DNA of 64,000 nt from contig NZ_PSNW01000003.1 in the NCBI RefSeq assembly GCF_002930645.1, positions 1 to 64,000 on the forward strand. The letters run 5' to 3'. The notes below the pieces were generated by a model, which was not told the DNA's origin, did not search any database, and saw nothing but the letters and a program-made list of their open reading frames with translations. The DNA comes from Solimonas fluminis. Lineage in GTDB: Bacteria > Pseudomonadota > Gammaproteobacteria > Nevskiales > Nevskiaceae. Of this stretch, positions 19,037 through 27,656 are shown piece by piece; the first letter of the stretch is position 1; each line of letters begins with the position of its first letter. The position numbers were made by a program, and so were the translations under genes.

Positions 19037-20542
19037 TCAGCGCGCGCCGTGCGCCTCGAGATGCTTGCCCACGGCCGTCAGCATCGCCTCCCACTCTTTT
19101 TGCGCGATGCTGTCGATCGGGTCGTTGCCGAAGCGGACACCGACCATGTTCAGCGAGGGCGCCACGCTGACGAGCTGGAGCCCGTAGCCCTGCGCCGTGT
19201 AGTTGCCGGACTCCACTCCGCCCCAGTGCGGCCACATGTAGCCGCGCGGGCCGCCGCCGGTCGCCTCGTCGTAGTTGTGCGAGGCATTGACCCAGGCCCG
19301 GGGGATGATCTGCTTTCCGTCGACGCTGCGGCCGCCGTTGCGGTGCAGTTCCCCGAAGCGGAGCATGTCCCGGGGCGTCGCATGCAGTCCCATCGATGCA
19401 AAGGTATTGCCCAGGCGATCGACCATCACCAGCGCATCGTCCTGCATGCCCGCAGGCCGCCAGATCTTCTCCGACAGGATCTGCGCATAGGGCTTCTGGT
19501 AGACCCGCTCCAGCAGCCAGGCCAGCATCTGCGCATCGGCGCTGTTATAGCGGTAGTGATCGCCCGGAGGCGACACGCGCGTGAGCTTCAGCAGGTACTC
19601 GTCGCGCGTCATGCCGACCAGGCCGTTCGAGTGGAAGTCCGCCCCCATCAGGACCAGCTGCTCGGGCTGGTGTACCGGCACGTCGACCCAGTAGGTGCCC
19701 GACTCCATATGCAGCAGGTCCTCGATGCTGACGCCCTCCCAGACCGTGCCGGCCGCCTCGGGGATGTACTGCTTGATGGGATCATGGATCGAGCGGACCC
19801 GGCCCTCTTCGACGGCGATGCCCACCAGCGAGGTCGTGACCGACTTGGTGACCGACCACATGTGGTGGCGGGTCCTGGCGTTGAAGCCGTTCTCGTAGTC
19901 GTCGTAGATGAAGCGGCCCTTGTGCATGAACGCGACCGCGTTGGTGGAGCCGCTCTGCATGAACTGGTCGACGGTGCGCGTCCGTCCATTGATCTCGTAG
20001 GTGACCTGGCCGAGATCCAGCTTCGATTCGGGCAGCGCTGCGGCGGCGGGGTCCGCCCTTACCACGTTGGTCGGCAGCACCACGATCAGCGTCGTCGCAT
20101 CCACCGGCAGCAGCAGGATCGAATACTCGCCGCTCATCGTGTCCTGCAGCAGCCGCTCCGGCTGCCCGCCCAGCAGCAGCTTGGCACGCGCCTGCAGCAG
20201 CCCCACCAGCGGGCCCATGCCGGGAATGAACTCATGCGGGGTCGGGTAGAAACGGCCCAGGTGCATCGCCACGATGTTGCCGAGCCCATCGGGCAAGGTC
20301 AGGATCGCCGCGAGCGCCGCAACGGGGTCGTTCGGCAAGGAGTACAGCCCCGCGCGCTCGACGACGTGCAGCAGCTCCTGCGCCAGGATCACCCCTTCGT
20401 TGGGCGGCTCGGACGTCCCATCGTCCGCACGCGGCAGTTCGGCCGGCGGCGTCGGCCCGGGCTGCGAACTCCCCCCGCAGGCCGCCAGCACCAGGGACAT
20501 GGCTCCTGCGCACAGCAGGCGCCCCAGGACGGATCGATTCAT
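19037..20542 (-). CDS. Lipoprotein serine hydrolase of the beta-lactamase/DD-peptidase family
   Basis: 501 residues. The N-terminal signal has a lipobox LAAC with Cys22, so it is a membrane-anchored lipoprotein facing the periplasm or surface. The serine motif SVTK near residue 232 and YNS near 331 match class C-type hydrolases such as esterase EstB and 6-aminohexanoate-dimer hydrolase. An ester or amide of a hydrophobic compound is a reasonable substrate, by context. GGGGGAG precedes the ATG at 20542. It is separated by about 145 bases from the upstream acyl-CoA ligase gene, so it probably has its own promoter near the inverted repeat at 20560. Confidence 0.87.
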   Translation of the reverse strand: MNRSVLGRLLCAGAMSLVLAACGGSSQPGPTPPAELPRADDGTSEPPNEGVILAQELLHVVERAGLYSLPNDPVAALAAILTLPDGLGNIVAMHLGRFYPTPHEFIPGMGPLVGLLQARAKLLLGGQPERLLQDTMSGEYSILLLPVDATTLIVVLPTNVVRADPAAAALPESKLDLGQVTYEINGRTRTVDQFMQSGSTNAVAFMHKGRFIYDDYENGFNARTRHHMWSVTKSVTTSLVGIAVEEGRVRSIHDPIKQYIPEAAGTVWEGVSIEDLLHMESGTYWVDVPVHQPEQLVLMGADFHSNGLVGMTRDEYLLKLTRVSPPGDHYRYNSADAQMLAWLLERVYQKPYAQILSEKIWRPAGMQDDALVMVDRLGNTFASMGLHATPRDMLRFGELHRNGGRSVDGKQIIPRAWVNASHNYDEATGGGPRGYMWPHWGGVESGNYTAQGYGLQLVSVAPSLNMVGVRFGNDPIDSIAQKEWEAMLTAVGKHLEAHGAR

Positions 20543-20559
20543 GGCTCCCCCTCTTGATC

Positions 20560-20576
20560 GCCATTTTTGCAATGGC
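20560..20576. promoter_or_regulatory. Inverted repeat GCCATT-N5-AATGGC upstream of the lipoprotein gene
   Basis: Exact six-base arms around TTTGC start 18 bases before the lipoprotein start codon. It is a candidate operator; short arms make this weak. Confidence 0.3.
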
Positions 20577-20686
20577 TGCTCTAGTAATGGGGCGAGTATG
20601 CCGCAATCGCCCAGGGGCGGGCAGCGCTGCGATGGGGGCTTGCCTTCAGGACCGGGGCGGCTGGCCCGGCCGGCCCTGGGGAATGT

Positions 20687-22393
20687 TCAGGCTGCTGCCA
20701 GCCGCTTCCCCGCCAGTTCCCGCAAGGCCCCCGTCTTGACCTTGCCGTTGCCGGTCACCTGCACCTCGGCCTCGTCCAGCAGCAGCACGCGGCGCGGTAC
20801 CTTGAAGCTGGCCAGGCGTTCCTTGAGGAAGGCCTGCACGGTGGCCTCGTCGATCGCGGCGCCGTCCTGCGGCACCACGCAGCTCACCACCATCTCGCCC
20901 AGGGTGGCATGCGGCACGCCCACGGTCTGGCCGCGCTTGACGCCCGGGCACAGCGCCAGCACCGCGTCGATCTCCAGCGGCGAGACATTGGCGCCGCCGG
21001 TCTTGATGATCTCGGTGAGGCGGCCCTCCCAGTACAGGCGGCCGATCTCGTCGACGTAGCCGCCGTCGCCGGTGCGGTAGTAGCCCTCGTCGTCCAGGCT
21101 GTCCTCCACCGCCTTGCCGATGTAGCCGAGCATCAGCGTCGGGCCCTTGATGCAGACCTCGCCGCGCTGGCCGCGCGGCACGACCGCGCCGGTATCCGGA
21201 TCGATGATCTTGAGGATGTTGCCCGGCAGCGGCTCGCCGGCGCTGCCGGCGTACTGCTCCGGCGAGGTGTCGGCGGAATACGAGGTGGCGGCGGTGTTGG
21301 TCTCGGTGGTGCCGAAGGTCATCGGCAGGCGCCAGTCGCTCTTCACCGTCGGGTGCGTCTTCAGCAGGTCCGAGTTGGTGATGTAGTGCAGCGAGCGGAG
21401 GTCCGCGGTGGCCCAGTTGGGTGCCTCCTGCAGCCGCGTCCACTGGTGCGGGCGGCCCGACAGGTAGTTCACCCGCTCGCTTTCCCAGAGCCTGAGCGCC
21501 AGTTCCGGCTCGAAATAGGGCTGCAGCACGATGGTACCGCCGGTGGACAGGGCCACGCCGACGATCATGGTGATGTTGCCGGACCAGAAAAAGCCGTTGC
21601 CGGTCCAGGCCCGCGCCGGGCCCTTCACGCTCATCACGCGCGGCCAGCGCCACCACTGGATGGCGAAGGCGCGCTGGGCATGCAGGATGCCCTTCGGCGT
21701 GCTGGTGGTGCCCGAGGAGAAGAACAGCCCGCCGGCATCCGCAGGCGCAACGCTGGCCGCGCGCGCCTCGACCAGCGAAACCGGCACCTCCCGGCCACGC
21801 GCCAGGAAAGCCTGCCAGGATTCGAAGCACGGTGCCTGCAGGTCGGCGGCATCACCGCCCGTGACCGACTCCAGCCGAACCAGCTGCTTGAGGAAGGGAA
21901 ACTTCGCCGACTGCAGCCGGGCGGGCCCGGCCCGCCGCAGCGCCGGCTCCAGTTCGGCCAGCACGGCACCGAAGTCGCGCTTCAGCACGCGGCCATCGAA
22001 CAGCAGCACGGAGATGCCGGAAGCGGCGATCAGCTGCTCCAGCTCGGCCGGCGTGGAGAAGGTGCTCAGCGCCACCGATACGCCGCCGGCCAGGCCGATG
22101 CCGAAGACCGCCGACAGGTACTCCGGCCGGTTGACCATCAGGATGCCGACGCGGCTGTCCTTGCCGACGCCGCTGGCGATCAGCGCCTGGGCGACCTCGA
22201 CGGACTTGCTCCACAGCGTGCCGTAGGACCAGCGCAGCATGCCATCGGCGGTCGGCATGCACAGCGCCTCCGCCGTGCCGTGGCGCTGCGTCACCTCGCG
22301 CAGGTAGCCCGGGATGGTGTGCGCGCCCTGCCCGGGCTCGTCCCGCAGCGGCGGACCCCGGACGATCGACAGCGGCGGCGTGGCGGTGCTCAT
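20687..22393 (-). CDS. AMP-dependent acyl-CoA synthetase/ligase
   Basis: 568 residues. The phosphate-binding FFSSGTTSTPKGILH lies near residue 225, FGTTETN near 350, and YYRTGDGGYVDEIGRLYW with GRLTEIIKTGGANVSP near 440. The C-terminal lysine is in GNGKVKTGAL. It activates a carboxylic acid to its CoA thioester with ATP. The fold family includes fatty-acyl, benzoate and bile-acid ligases; the exact acid is unknown. The ATG at 22393 is 10 bases after the stop of the hydratase gene, so both are in one operon; a TTG start three codons earlier is possible. Product CoA esters could feed the adjacent MaoC-like hydratase. Confidence 0.92.
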   Translation of the reverse strand: MSTATPPLSIVRGPPLRDEPGQGAHTIPGYLREVTQRHGTAEALCMPTADGMLRWSYGTLWSKSVEVAQALIASGVGKDSRVGILMVNRPEYLSAVFGIGLAGGVSVALSTFSTPAELEQLIAASGISVLLFDGRVLKRDFGAVLAELEPALRRAGPARLQSAKFPFLKQLVRLESVTGGDAADLQAPCFESWQAFLARGREVPVSLVEARAASVAPADAGGLFFSSGTTSTPKGILHAQRAFAIQWWRWPRVMSVKGPARAWTGNGFFWSGNITMIVGVALSTGGTIVLQPYFEPELALRLWESERVNYLSGRPHQWTRLQEAPNWATADLRSLHYITNSDLLKTHPTVKSDWRLPMTFGTTETNTAATSYSADTSPEQYAGSAGEPLPGNILKIIDPDTGAVVPRGQRGEVCIKGPTLMLGYIGKAVEDSLDDEGYYRTGDGGYVDEIGRLYWEGRLTEIIKTGGANVSPLEIDAVLALCPGVKRGQTVGVPHATLGEMVVSCVVPQDGAAIDEATVQAFLKERLASFKVPRRVLLLDEAEVQVTGNGKVKTGALRELAGKRLAAA

Positions 22394-22403
22394 CGGACGC
22401 AAC

Positions 22404-23594
22404 TCAGTAGGGCAGCTGCACTTCGGCAGTGCCCTTGAGGATCTGCTCGCCCGTCTGCGTGGTCATCTTCACCTCGATCACCACGACCGGGCAGCCGTAG
22501 GGCGAATTGACCTGCTTGTCCACCACCGTGCCGTCGATGTAGGTGATGTCACCCTCGAAGGCCGGACTGCGGAACTGGGTCTTGGAATGCCAGACGAAAC
22601 CGTCGTGGCCGGCCCAGTAGGACACGTAGTCGACGTGCCAGGCGTTCATCGAGGCCCCGTAGCCGTACATGCCGCCCATGCCGACGTTGGCGGCCTTCTC
22701 CAGGTTCACGTGACCGCTGGAGGGGCCGTGATACAGGCCGTCGCCCTGGCGCGGATCGATCTTGCGGGCGCTGTAGTCATACGTCATGTCCTTGGCGAAC
22801 CCGGCGTCCGCCGTGGCGGGGTCGATCACGCCCTCGGGCACGTTCCAGCGCCAGGTGCCCCAGATGTTCTGGCGGAAGGCGCGGTATTCGGTGACGAAAG
22901 TGGCGATGGAATGGGGGCCGACGACGCGGCGCGGCAGCTTGTCGCCGGGCTTCACGTCGGCCCAGAGCGGCGACTTGCCCTCGCGGTTCGACAGGATCCA
23001 GTCGAAGCGAAGCTTGGCGATCTCGGCGAGTTCCTGCTGGTCCCAGCGCTTGGGGCTGGCCTTCTCCTTGCCGTAGACCTTGCGTTTGTTGGCCTCCTCG
23101 ATCAGGTAGCGGATCGAAGTGGCGCGCTCGCGGGCCACCAGCACGCCATCCTGGTTGCGGTGCTCGGTGTCGCCGCGCTGGAAGACCGTGGGACCGCCGA
23201 AACTGGTGTCCTTGACGTCGTAGCCGTCGAAGCGGCGCTTCTGGAACAGCTTGTCGCCCGGGCGGATCGGCGCGCCGAACCACCACCATTCCTCGCCGCC
23301 GAAGATCAGGTGGCTGCCGGGAATCTTGCCGACGCCGGCCGGGTGGCATCCGTGGCCGTAGTCCATCGCCACGGCGAAGGACTGCGGCGCGACGATGCCG
23401 CCGAACTTCGACCTGGCCGCGAACTCCTGGTCCCAGTGGATCGGGTTGGCATAGTCCATCGCCATGACCCAGCGGCGGATGTCGGTGGCGTTGCAGGGAT
23501 CCCAGAGCTCGGCGAAGACCACCGGCTTTCCGACCCATTTGTCCAGGTCGCTCAGATCGAGAACGGCCGAACCTTCTTTGACAGGAGCATTCAT
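22404..23594 (-). CDS. MaoC/FAS1-like dehydratase domain protein
   Basis: 396 residues, about the length of two hot-dog domains. The N-terminal half (ANPIHWDQEFAARSKFGGIVAPQSF) carries the hydratase-2 substrate segment of MaoC-like N-terminal domains. The C-terminal half (MNAWHVDYVSYWAGHDGFVWHSKTQF) is the second hot dog. It should hydrate or dehydrate an enoyl-CoA, or act as a thioesterase-like fold. It precedes the acyl-CoA ligase in the operon. It lies 179 bases downstream of the Rieske ferredoxin gene, with a hairpin between them, so the two may be separate transcripts. Confidence 0.82.
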   Translation of the reverse strand: MNAPVKEGSAVLDLSDLDKWVGKPVVFAELWDPCNATDIRRWVMAMDYANPIHWDQEFAARSKFGGIVAPQSFAVAMDYGHGCHPAGVGKIPGSHLIFGGEEWWWFGAPIRPGDKLFQKRRFDGYDVKDTSFGGPTVFQRGDTEHRNQDGVLVARERATSIRYLIEEANKRKVYGKEKASPKRWDQQELAEIAKLRFDWILSNREGKSPLWADVKPGDKLPRRVVGPHSIATFVTEYRAFRQNIWGTWRWNVPEGVIDPATADAGFAKDMTYDYSARKIDPRQGDGLYHGPSSGHVNLEKAANVGMGGMYGYGASMNAWHVDYVSYWAGHDGFVWHSKTQFRSPAFEGDITYIDGTVVDKQVNSPYGCPVVVIEVKMTTQTGEQILKGTAEVQLPY

Positions 23595-23742
23595 CGCAAG
23601 ACCCTCTCAGTGTCCCGCCAGCCGGCGCCGCCCAGGCAGCAACGGCCCATTGTGGAAGATATACCTGCTGTGGATTCTAGGGAGTGCCCGGCGCCGCATC
23701 CCGGCAGGGTGTGCGGGGCGATCTACAGTTAGTGCAAACGTC

Positions 23743-23768
23743 CCCCTCTCCCGCAAGCGGGCGAGGGG
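23743..23768. terminator. Dispersed hairpin CCCCTCTCCCGC-AA-GCGGGCGAGGGG downstream of the Rieske ferredoxin gene
   Basis: A near-perfect 12-bp stem begins 6 bases after the minus-strand stop at 23774. No T tract follows on the minus strand. A close relative sits at 42243-42266, also directly after the last gene of a minus-strand operon. It could end transcription or protect the 3' end of the mRNA. Confidence 0.5.
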
Positions 23769-23773
23769 AATAC

Positions 23774-24109
23774 CTACACCAGCACCTCGATATCATCCCC
23801 CGACACCCGCACCTCATACGTGGCGACCGGCAGCTTGGCCGGCAGGTTCAGCGCGGCACCGGTGGCCAGGTCGAAGCGCGCGCCGTGCACCGGGCAGGCG
23901 ATCCAGCCATTGCCCATGCGGCCTCGCTCCAGCGGCTTCTCGTTGTGCGAGCAGACGTTGGAGATGGCGAACAGCTTGTCGTTGTTGTTGCACACCAGGA
24001 TGCACCGGGCCCCGACCTGCACCGCCTTCTTGGTGTTGGCGGGCAGGTCGGCCAGCTTCAGGACCGGGGTGAACGTGGCCGCTGCCGCGGCGTTGGCTTC
24101 CGTGCTCAC
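23774..24109 (-). CDS. Rieske-type [2Fe-2S] ferredoxin
   Basis: 111 residues. Cys53-x-His55 and Cys72-x2-His75 (CSHNEKPL ... CPVHGARFDL) bind the Rieske cluster. The LPANTKKAV start and ATYEVRVSGDDIEV end match BphF/NirD-like ferredoxins. It likely carries electrons to the Rieske oxygenase encoded 8 bases upstream. No dedicated reductase is in this operon; the FAD reductase at 1334 is a candidate. Confidence 0.92.
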   Translation of the reverse strand: MSTEANAAAAATFTPVLKLADLPANTKKAVQVGARCILVCNNNDKLFAISNVCSHNEKPLERGRMGNGWIACPVHGARFDLATGAALNLPAKLPVATYEVRVSGDDIEVLV

Positions 24110-24116
24110 TCCGGTC

Positions 24117-25529
24117 TCAGGCCTTCTTCATCCCGACATAGCGTTCGACGGCCTGCTCGAAGTGGCGGATGCGGATTTCCTGGTAGTTGCCCAGGGTCAG
24201 GCCACGCTTGGCGCTGGCCTCGATGCCCTCCTGCTGCAGGCCGACGTTGTCGGTGTCCTGGTCGAGGATGGCTCCGAAGCCGGGGTCCATGCCCTCGGCC
24301 TCGGTGAAGGACTGGTCGTCGCGCAGGTGGATCGGCTCGGCCGGCATCGGTCGCTTGCCGTCCTTGGGCACCGGCCGCAGGAACAGCACCTCGTAGAGGC
24401 TCTTGCGGTGGTCGTTCCTGTCCGGGCGGAAGCGGTAGACCATCGGCAGCGAGATGCCGGGGAACAGGAAGGTATTGGGGAACACCGTGTAGGAGAAGCA
24501 GTCCAGCAGCTCCGAGTCGGAGACCTTGGACAGGTCGGTGTTGGTGGCCTTCTCGAACATGCCGCGGAACATCTCGGCCATCACCGCGCGCGCGGTGCCG
24601 CCTTCCTTCACGGTGAACTTGGTGTCGCCCAGCGCGCTGGAGTCACCCAGGGTGAACTGGTTGAGGATGTCCTGCTCGCTGACCTGGCCGTACAGGTGCG
24701 GGCTGACCACGCCCAGGGTCGAGATGAAGCGGTCCACGTGCTCGCCGTAGACGTCGTACTGCGAGTTGGCGTCGCCGTTGGAGGGCGCCACCTGCGGGTG
24801 CGTCTCGATGACGTGGTAGGCCTCCTGGAAGGCCTCGATCGCCAGCTTCCAGTTGCAGGGCAGGCGCTTGGTCACGTGCAGGTAGACGTAGCGGTCCTGC
24901 AGGTTCCAGGCATCGATGTGCGCCTTGGCCTCGGGACCCAGGTACTCGGCCAGCGTCGGGGCGTTCTGGTCCATGTTGATGAACACGAAGCCGCCGATGC
25001 GCTCCACGCGCGCCTGCGGCAGCGTGAACTTCTTCGGGTCCACGTGCGGGAAGTCCCAGTGGCAGACGGTCTGCTTGTGCGAGCCGTCGAGGTTCCAGCT
25101 CCAGCCGTGGAAGCTGCACTTGAACTCCTCGGCGTTGCCCTCGGTGCCCGAGGCGCGCAGCTTGGTGCCGCGGTGGAGGCAGGCGTTGTAGTAGGCGCGG
25201 ATCTCGTCCTCCGCCACGCGGGTGATGATGAAGGAGTAGTGGCCGATGTCGTAGACGTGGTAGTCGCCCACCTGCGGGATATGCTCCTCGCGGCAGGCGA
25301 ACTGCCAGGTCTTCTTCCACAGCGTGTCCATCTCCAGCCTGGCGAAAGCCGGGTCGATGTAGCGGTCGGTGGAGATGTCCTCGTCGCCGAGGAAGCGGTA
25401 GGACTCCGAGCGCACCCAGCCGGGCGCGGCGACCTTGTCGGCCGCGATGATGTCCTGCGTGCTCGGGGCGCCGGGGCAGCGCGCGGCGCCCTTTTCCTTG
25501 AGCTCCTTCAGGGTGATGGTGTTGCTCAT
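24117..25529 (-). CDS. Rieske non-heme iron oxygenase, alpha subunit
   Basis: 470 residues. The Rieske site is Cys117-x-His119 and Cys138-x2-His141 (CLHRG ... CSFHGWSWNLDG). The catalytic iron site is NWKLAIEAFQEAYHVIETH with His239 and His244; Glu236 takes the place of the usual bridging Asp. It inserts oxygen into an aromatic or alicyclic substrate using the Rieske ferredoxin. No beta-subunit gene is present, so it is probably an alpha3 type. The ATG at 25529 has GGAGA 9 bases upstream. A longer open frame that continues into the upstream gene is not real. The amidohydrolase gene lies 26 bases upstream. Confidence 0.93.
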   Translation of the reverse strand: MSNTITLKELKEKGAARCPGAPSTQDIIAADKVAAPGWVRSESYRFLGDEDISTDRYIDPAFARLEMDTLWKKTWQFACREEHIPQVGDYHVYDIGHYSFIITRVAEDEIRAYYNACLHRGTKLRASGTEGNAEEFKCSFHGWSWNLDGSHKQTVCHWDFPHVDPKKFTLPQARVERIGGFVFINMDQNAPTLAEYLGPEAKAHIDAWNLQDRYVYLHVTKRLPCNWKLAIEAFQEAYHVIETHPQVAPSNGDANSQYDVYGEHVDRFISTLGVVSPHLYGQVSEQDILNQFTLGDSSALGDTKFTVKEGGTARAVMAEMFRGMFEKATNTDLSKVSDSELLDCFSYTVFPNTFLFPGISLPMVYRFRPDRNDHRKSLYEVLFLRPVPKDGKRPMPAEPIHLRDDQSFTEAEGMDPGFGAILDQDTDNVGLQQEGIEASAKRGLTLGNYQEIRIRHFEQAVERYVGMKKA

Positions 25530-25555
25530 CGAATGTCTCCGGAATCTTGGATCGT

Positions 25556-26836
25556 TCAGGCAGCCGCGCGGCGCTGGACCGTGGCGCTGCCGTTCTTGTG
25601 GACCTGGCCGTCCTTCATGATCACGACCAGCCGCTGCGCATCGAGCAGCACGGACAGGTCGGCCAGCGGGTCGCCGTCGACCAGCAGCAGGTCGGCCAGG
25701 TAACCCTCCCGGACCTCGCCCAGCTTCTCGCCGTTGTCGAGGGTCATGGCCGCGCCGCCATGGGCGGTGGCGCAGCGCAGGGCCTCGACCGGGCTGTAGC
25801 CGTAGTACTTGACGAAGAAACCGAGGTCGCGGGCATTGGTGCCGTTGCGGCTCCAGGCAAAGCCGTAGTCGCCGCCGATCAGGTGGCGGATGCCGCGCTT
25901 GCGAAGTTCGGTGTGGGTCCTGATCGAGGCTTCGACCAGGCCGGGAATGCCCATGTAGCCGCCGATCTCGGCGGTGAGGCCGTTGGGAGCCGCCTCGTTG
26001 TTGACGATGCTGTGGAACAGGCTGACCGTGGGCGCGACGAAGACCTTGTCCCTGGCCGCCTCGAACAGGTCCAGCAGTTCCGGATCGGAGTACTCGCAGT
26101 GGTAGAGCATGTCCACGCCGGCGCGCAGGCAGGCCTTGCTGCCGGCGATCGAGCGGGTGTGGGCGTTGACGCGGCGGCCGTAGTCGTGGGCCGTCTCCAC
26201 CGCCACGCGGATTTCGTCGAAGGTCATCGGCGTGGTGTGCGCCGGGGTGTTCGGATAGAACGGATCGCCGGAGACGTCGAGCTTGATGTTGTCGCAACCC
26301 TCGCGGCAGCAGAGCCGCACGGCCTTGCGCATCTCCTCGACGCCGTCGACGATGATCGACGGCCCCTTGCGCGGATTGTGCTCGCGGCTCTCGTCGCCCA
26401 TGGCGCCGGTGACGGAGATCTCCAGCGAGCCGGCGCGGATGCGCGGCCCCTGCAGCAGGCCGGCGTTCACCGCATCGCGCACCGCCACGCCCAGGCGCAG
26501 CTTGGCCTCCGAGGCGCCCCAGGCGCTGGTGAAGCCATGATCCAGCAGCACCTTGGCGACGCGCGCGGTCAACAGCGTGTGCGCCTCCGGCGACGGCGTG
26601 ATCAGGTCCTCGGTGGCGGTCACCGCCTCGAAGGACAGGTGGGCATGCCCCTCCGTCATGCCGGGCATCAGGAACATGCCGCGGGCGTCGATCACCTCGG
26701 CCCCGGCCGGCGCGATCTGGCCACGGCCCCTGGCCACGGCGCGCACGCGGTTGCCTTCCACCAGCACCTCACCCTCGAAAGGCGCGGCGCCGCTGGCGTC
26801 CCAGACCCTGGCGCCCGTGAATAGCGTCCTGTTCAT
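25556..26836 (-). CDS. Amidohydrolase family protein (metal-dependent hydrolase)
   Basis: 426 residues. EGHAHLSF carries the HxH metal pair at about residues 64-66. NAHTRSI and YHCEY carry later metal-ligand histidines, and GGDYGFAW the final Asp. This is the imidazolonepropionase/Xaa-Pro-dipeptidase-like branch of the amidohydrolase superfamily. It hydrolyses an amide, lactone, carbamate or cyclic C-N/C-C bond; the substrate is unknown. It is the first gene of the operon with the Rieske oxygenase and ferredoxin, suggesting ring opening or deamidation near the oxygenase step. It is divergent from the VOC gene across a 184-base region with an inverted repeat. Confidence 0.88.
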   Translation of the reverse strand: MNRTLFTGARVWDASGAAPFEGEVLVEGNRVRAVARGRGQIAPAGAEVIDARGMFLMPGMTEGHAHLSFEAVTATEDLITPSPEAHTLLTARVAKVLLDHGFTSAWGASEAKLRLGVAVRDAVNAGLLQGPRIRAGSLEISVTGAMGDESREHNPRKGPSIIVDGVEEMRKAVRLCCREGCDNIKLDVSGDPFYPNTPAHTTPMTFDEIRVAVETAHDYGRRVNAHTRSIAGSKACLRAGVDMLYHCEYSDPELLDLFEAARDKVFVAPTVSLFHSIVNNEAAPNGLTAEIGGYMGIPGLVEASIRTHTELRKRGIRHLIGGDYGFAWSRNGTNARDLGFFVKYYGYSPVEALRCATAHGGAAMTLDNGEKLGEVREGYLADLLLVDGDPLADLSVLLDAQRLVVIMKDGQVHKNGSATVQRRAAA

Positions 26837-26907
26837 CCAGCCTCTCTCCCGGCTTCTGCTTCCGGACGATTATGGCGACCACCCCCTCCCCGCCGAATGA
26901 CCCGGAC

Positions 26908-26927
26908 GGCAGGTGGATTTGCCTGCC
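26908..26927. promoter_or_regulatory. Inverted repeat GGCAGG-N8-CCTGCC in the divergent amidohydrolase/VOC promoter
   Basis: Exact six-base arms lie between the two divergent starts at 26836 and 27021. The location suits an operator for both genes, but the GC-rich arms could also be chance. Confidence 0.3.
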
Positions 26928-27020
26928 ACGGCCAGCACTTCCGACGGGCTGCCAGGGGGTCGCTAGACTCGATTCCCGACCCGCGGTGACACCCCGCCGC
27001 CCAGCCCGGAGCAAGGCCGA

Positions 27021-27503
27021 ATGATCAGAGGCATCCACCACGTGGCCGTCCACGTCCGCGACCTCGACAAGATGATGAAGTTCTACAAGGACGCCTTCGG
27101 CTTCGAACGGGTCGGGGAGGTCTTCGCCTGGGACGACAGCGAGTTCATCGACCGCATCGTCGACGTGCCGAAGTCGGCCGCCAAGGGCGCCATGCTGCGC
27201 TGCGGCAGCTGCTACATGGAGTTGTTCGAGTACCAGCGCCCGGCGCCGGAATCCGCCGAGCCGAAGAGGCCCTACGACAAGGGCTATACCCACTTCTGCG
27301 TCGATGTCACTGATATCGAAAAGGAATTCATCCGCCTTCGCGAGCTGGGCATGCGCTTCCCGCAGGACGCCCCGATCGATGTCGGTCACGTGAAGACGAT
27401 CTACGGCCGCGATCCGGAGGGCAACCTGATCGAAATCCAGCAGACCCAGGCCAACTGCGACTTCCCGCTGGCCAGGCTCGACCGGGAACCGACGCGTGGC
27501 TGA
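27021..27503 (+). CDS. VOC (glyoxalase/dioxygenase superfamily) protein
   Basis: 160 residues with two beta-alpha-beta-beta-beta halves. GIHHVAVHVRDLDKMMKFY opens the fold with the first metal His. MELFEY, THFCVDV and GRDPEGNLIEIQ provide the usual Glu, His and Glu ligands. Members are lyases, epimerases, isomerases or extradiol dioxygenases. The single-module size fits a glyoxalase I/methylmalonyl-CoA epimerase-like enzyme rather than a dioxygenase. GGAG lies 10 bases before the ATG. It is divergent from the Rieske operon and probably processes a product of that pathway, by inference. Confidence 0.85.
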   Translation: MIRGIHHVAVHVRDLDKMMKFYKDAFGFERVGEVFAWDDSEFIDRIVDVPKSAAKGAMLRCGSCYMELFEYQRPAPESAEPKRPYDKGYTHFCVDVTDIEKEFIRLRELGMRFPQDAPIDVGHVKTIYGRDPEGNLIEIQQTQANCDFPLARLDREPTRG

Positions 27504-27593
27504 TAGTCGGGCGCTGTCTGCCATCCATGGCGGGACTTCATCTCCCAATCCAACCCCGGGGCAGCCGTCCCTGGCCGTTCGTGACCCGCGGCA

Positions 27594-27616
27594 GGCGATG
27601 ACATCCAGTCATCGCC
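27594..27616. promoter_or_regulatory. 23-bp inverted repeat GGCGATGAC-N5-GTCATCGCC before the first iorAB-type gene
   Basis: Nine-base exact arms around ATCCA lie 41 bases before the start codon at 27657 and 90 bases after the VOC gene. No T tract follows, so an operator or an mRNA leader hairpin is more likely than a terminator. Confidence 0.5.
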
Positions 27617-27656
27617 AAGACGCCAAGGATCATCCCTCCATGCTGCTCGCACCGGT

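Noticed and set aside
24117-26297. 726-codon frame as an oxygenase with a long N-terminal extension
   Set aside because: The oxygenase starts at 25529 with a good ribosome site. The extension is the amidohydrolase read in the wrong frame.
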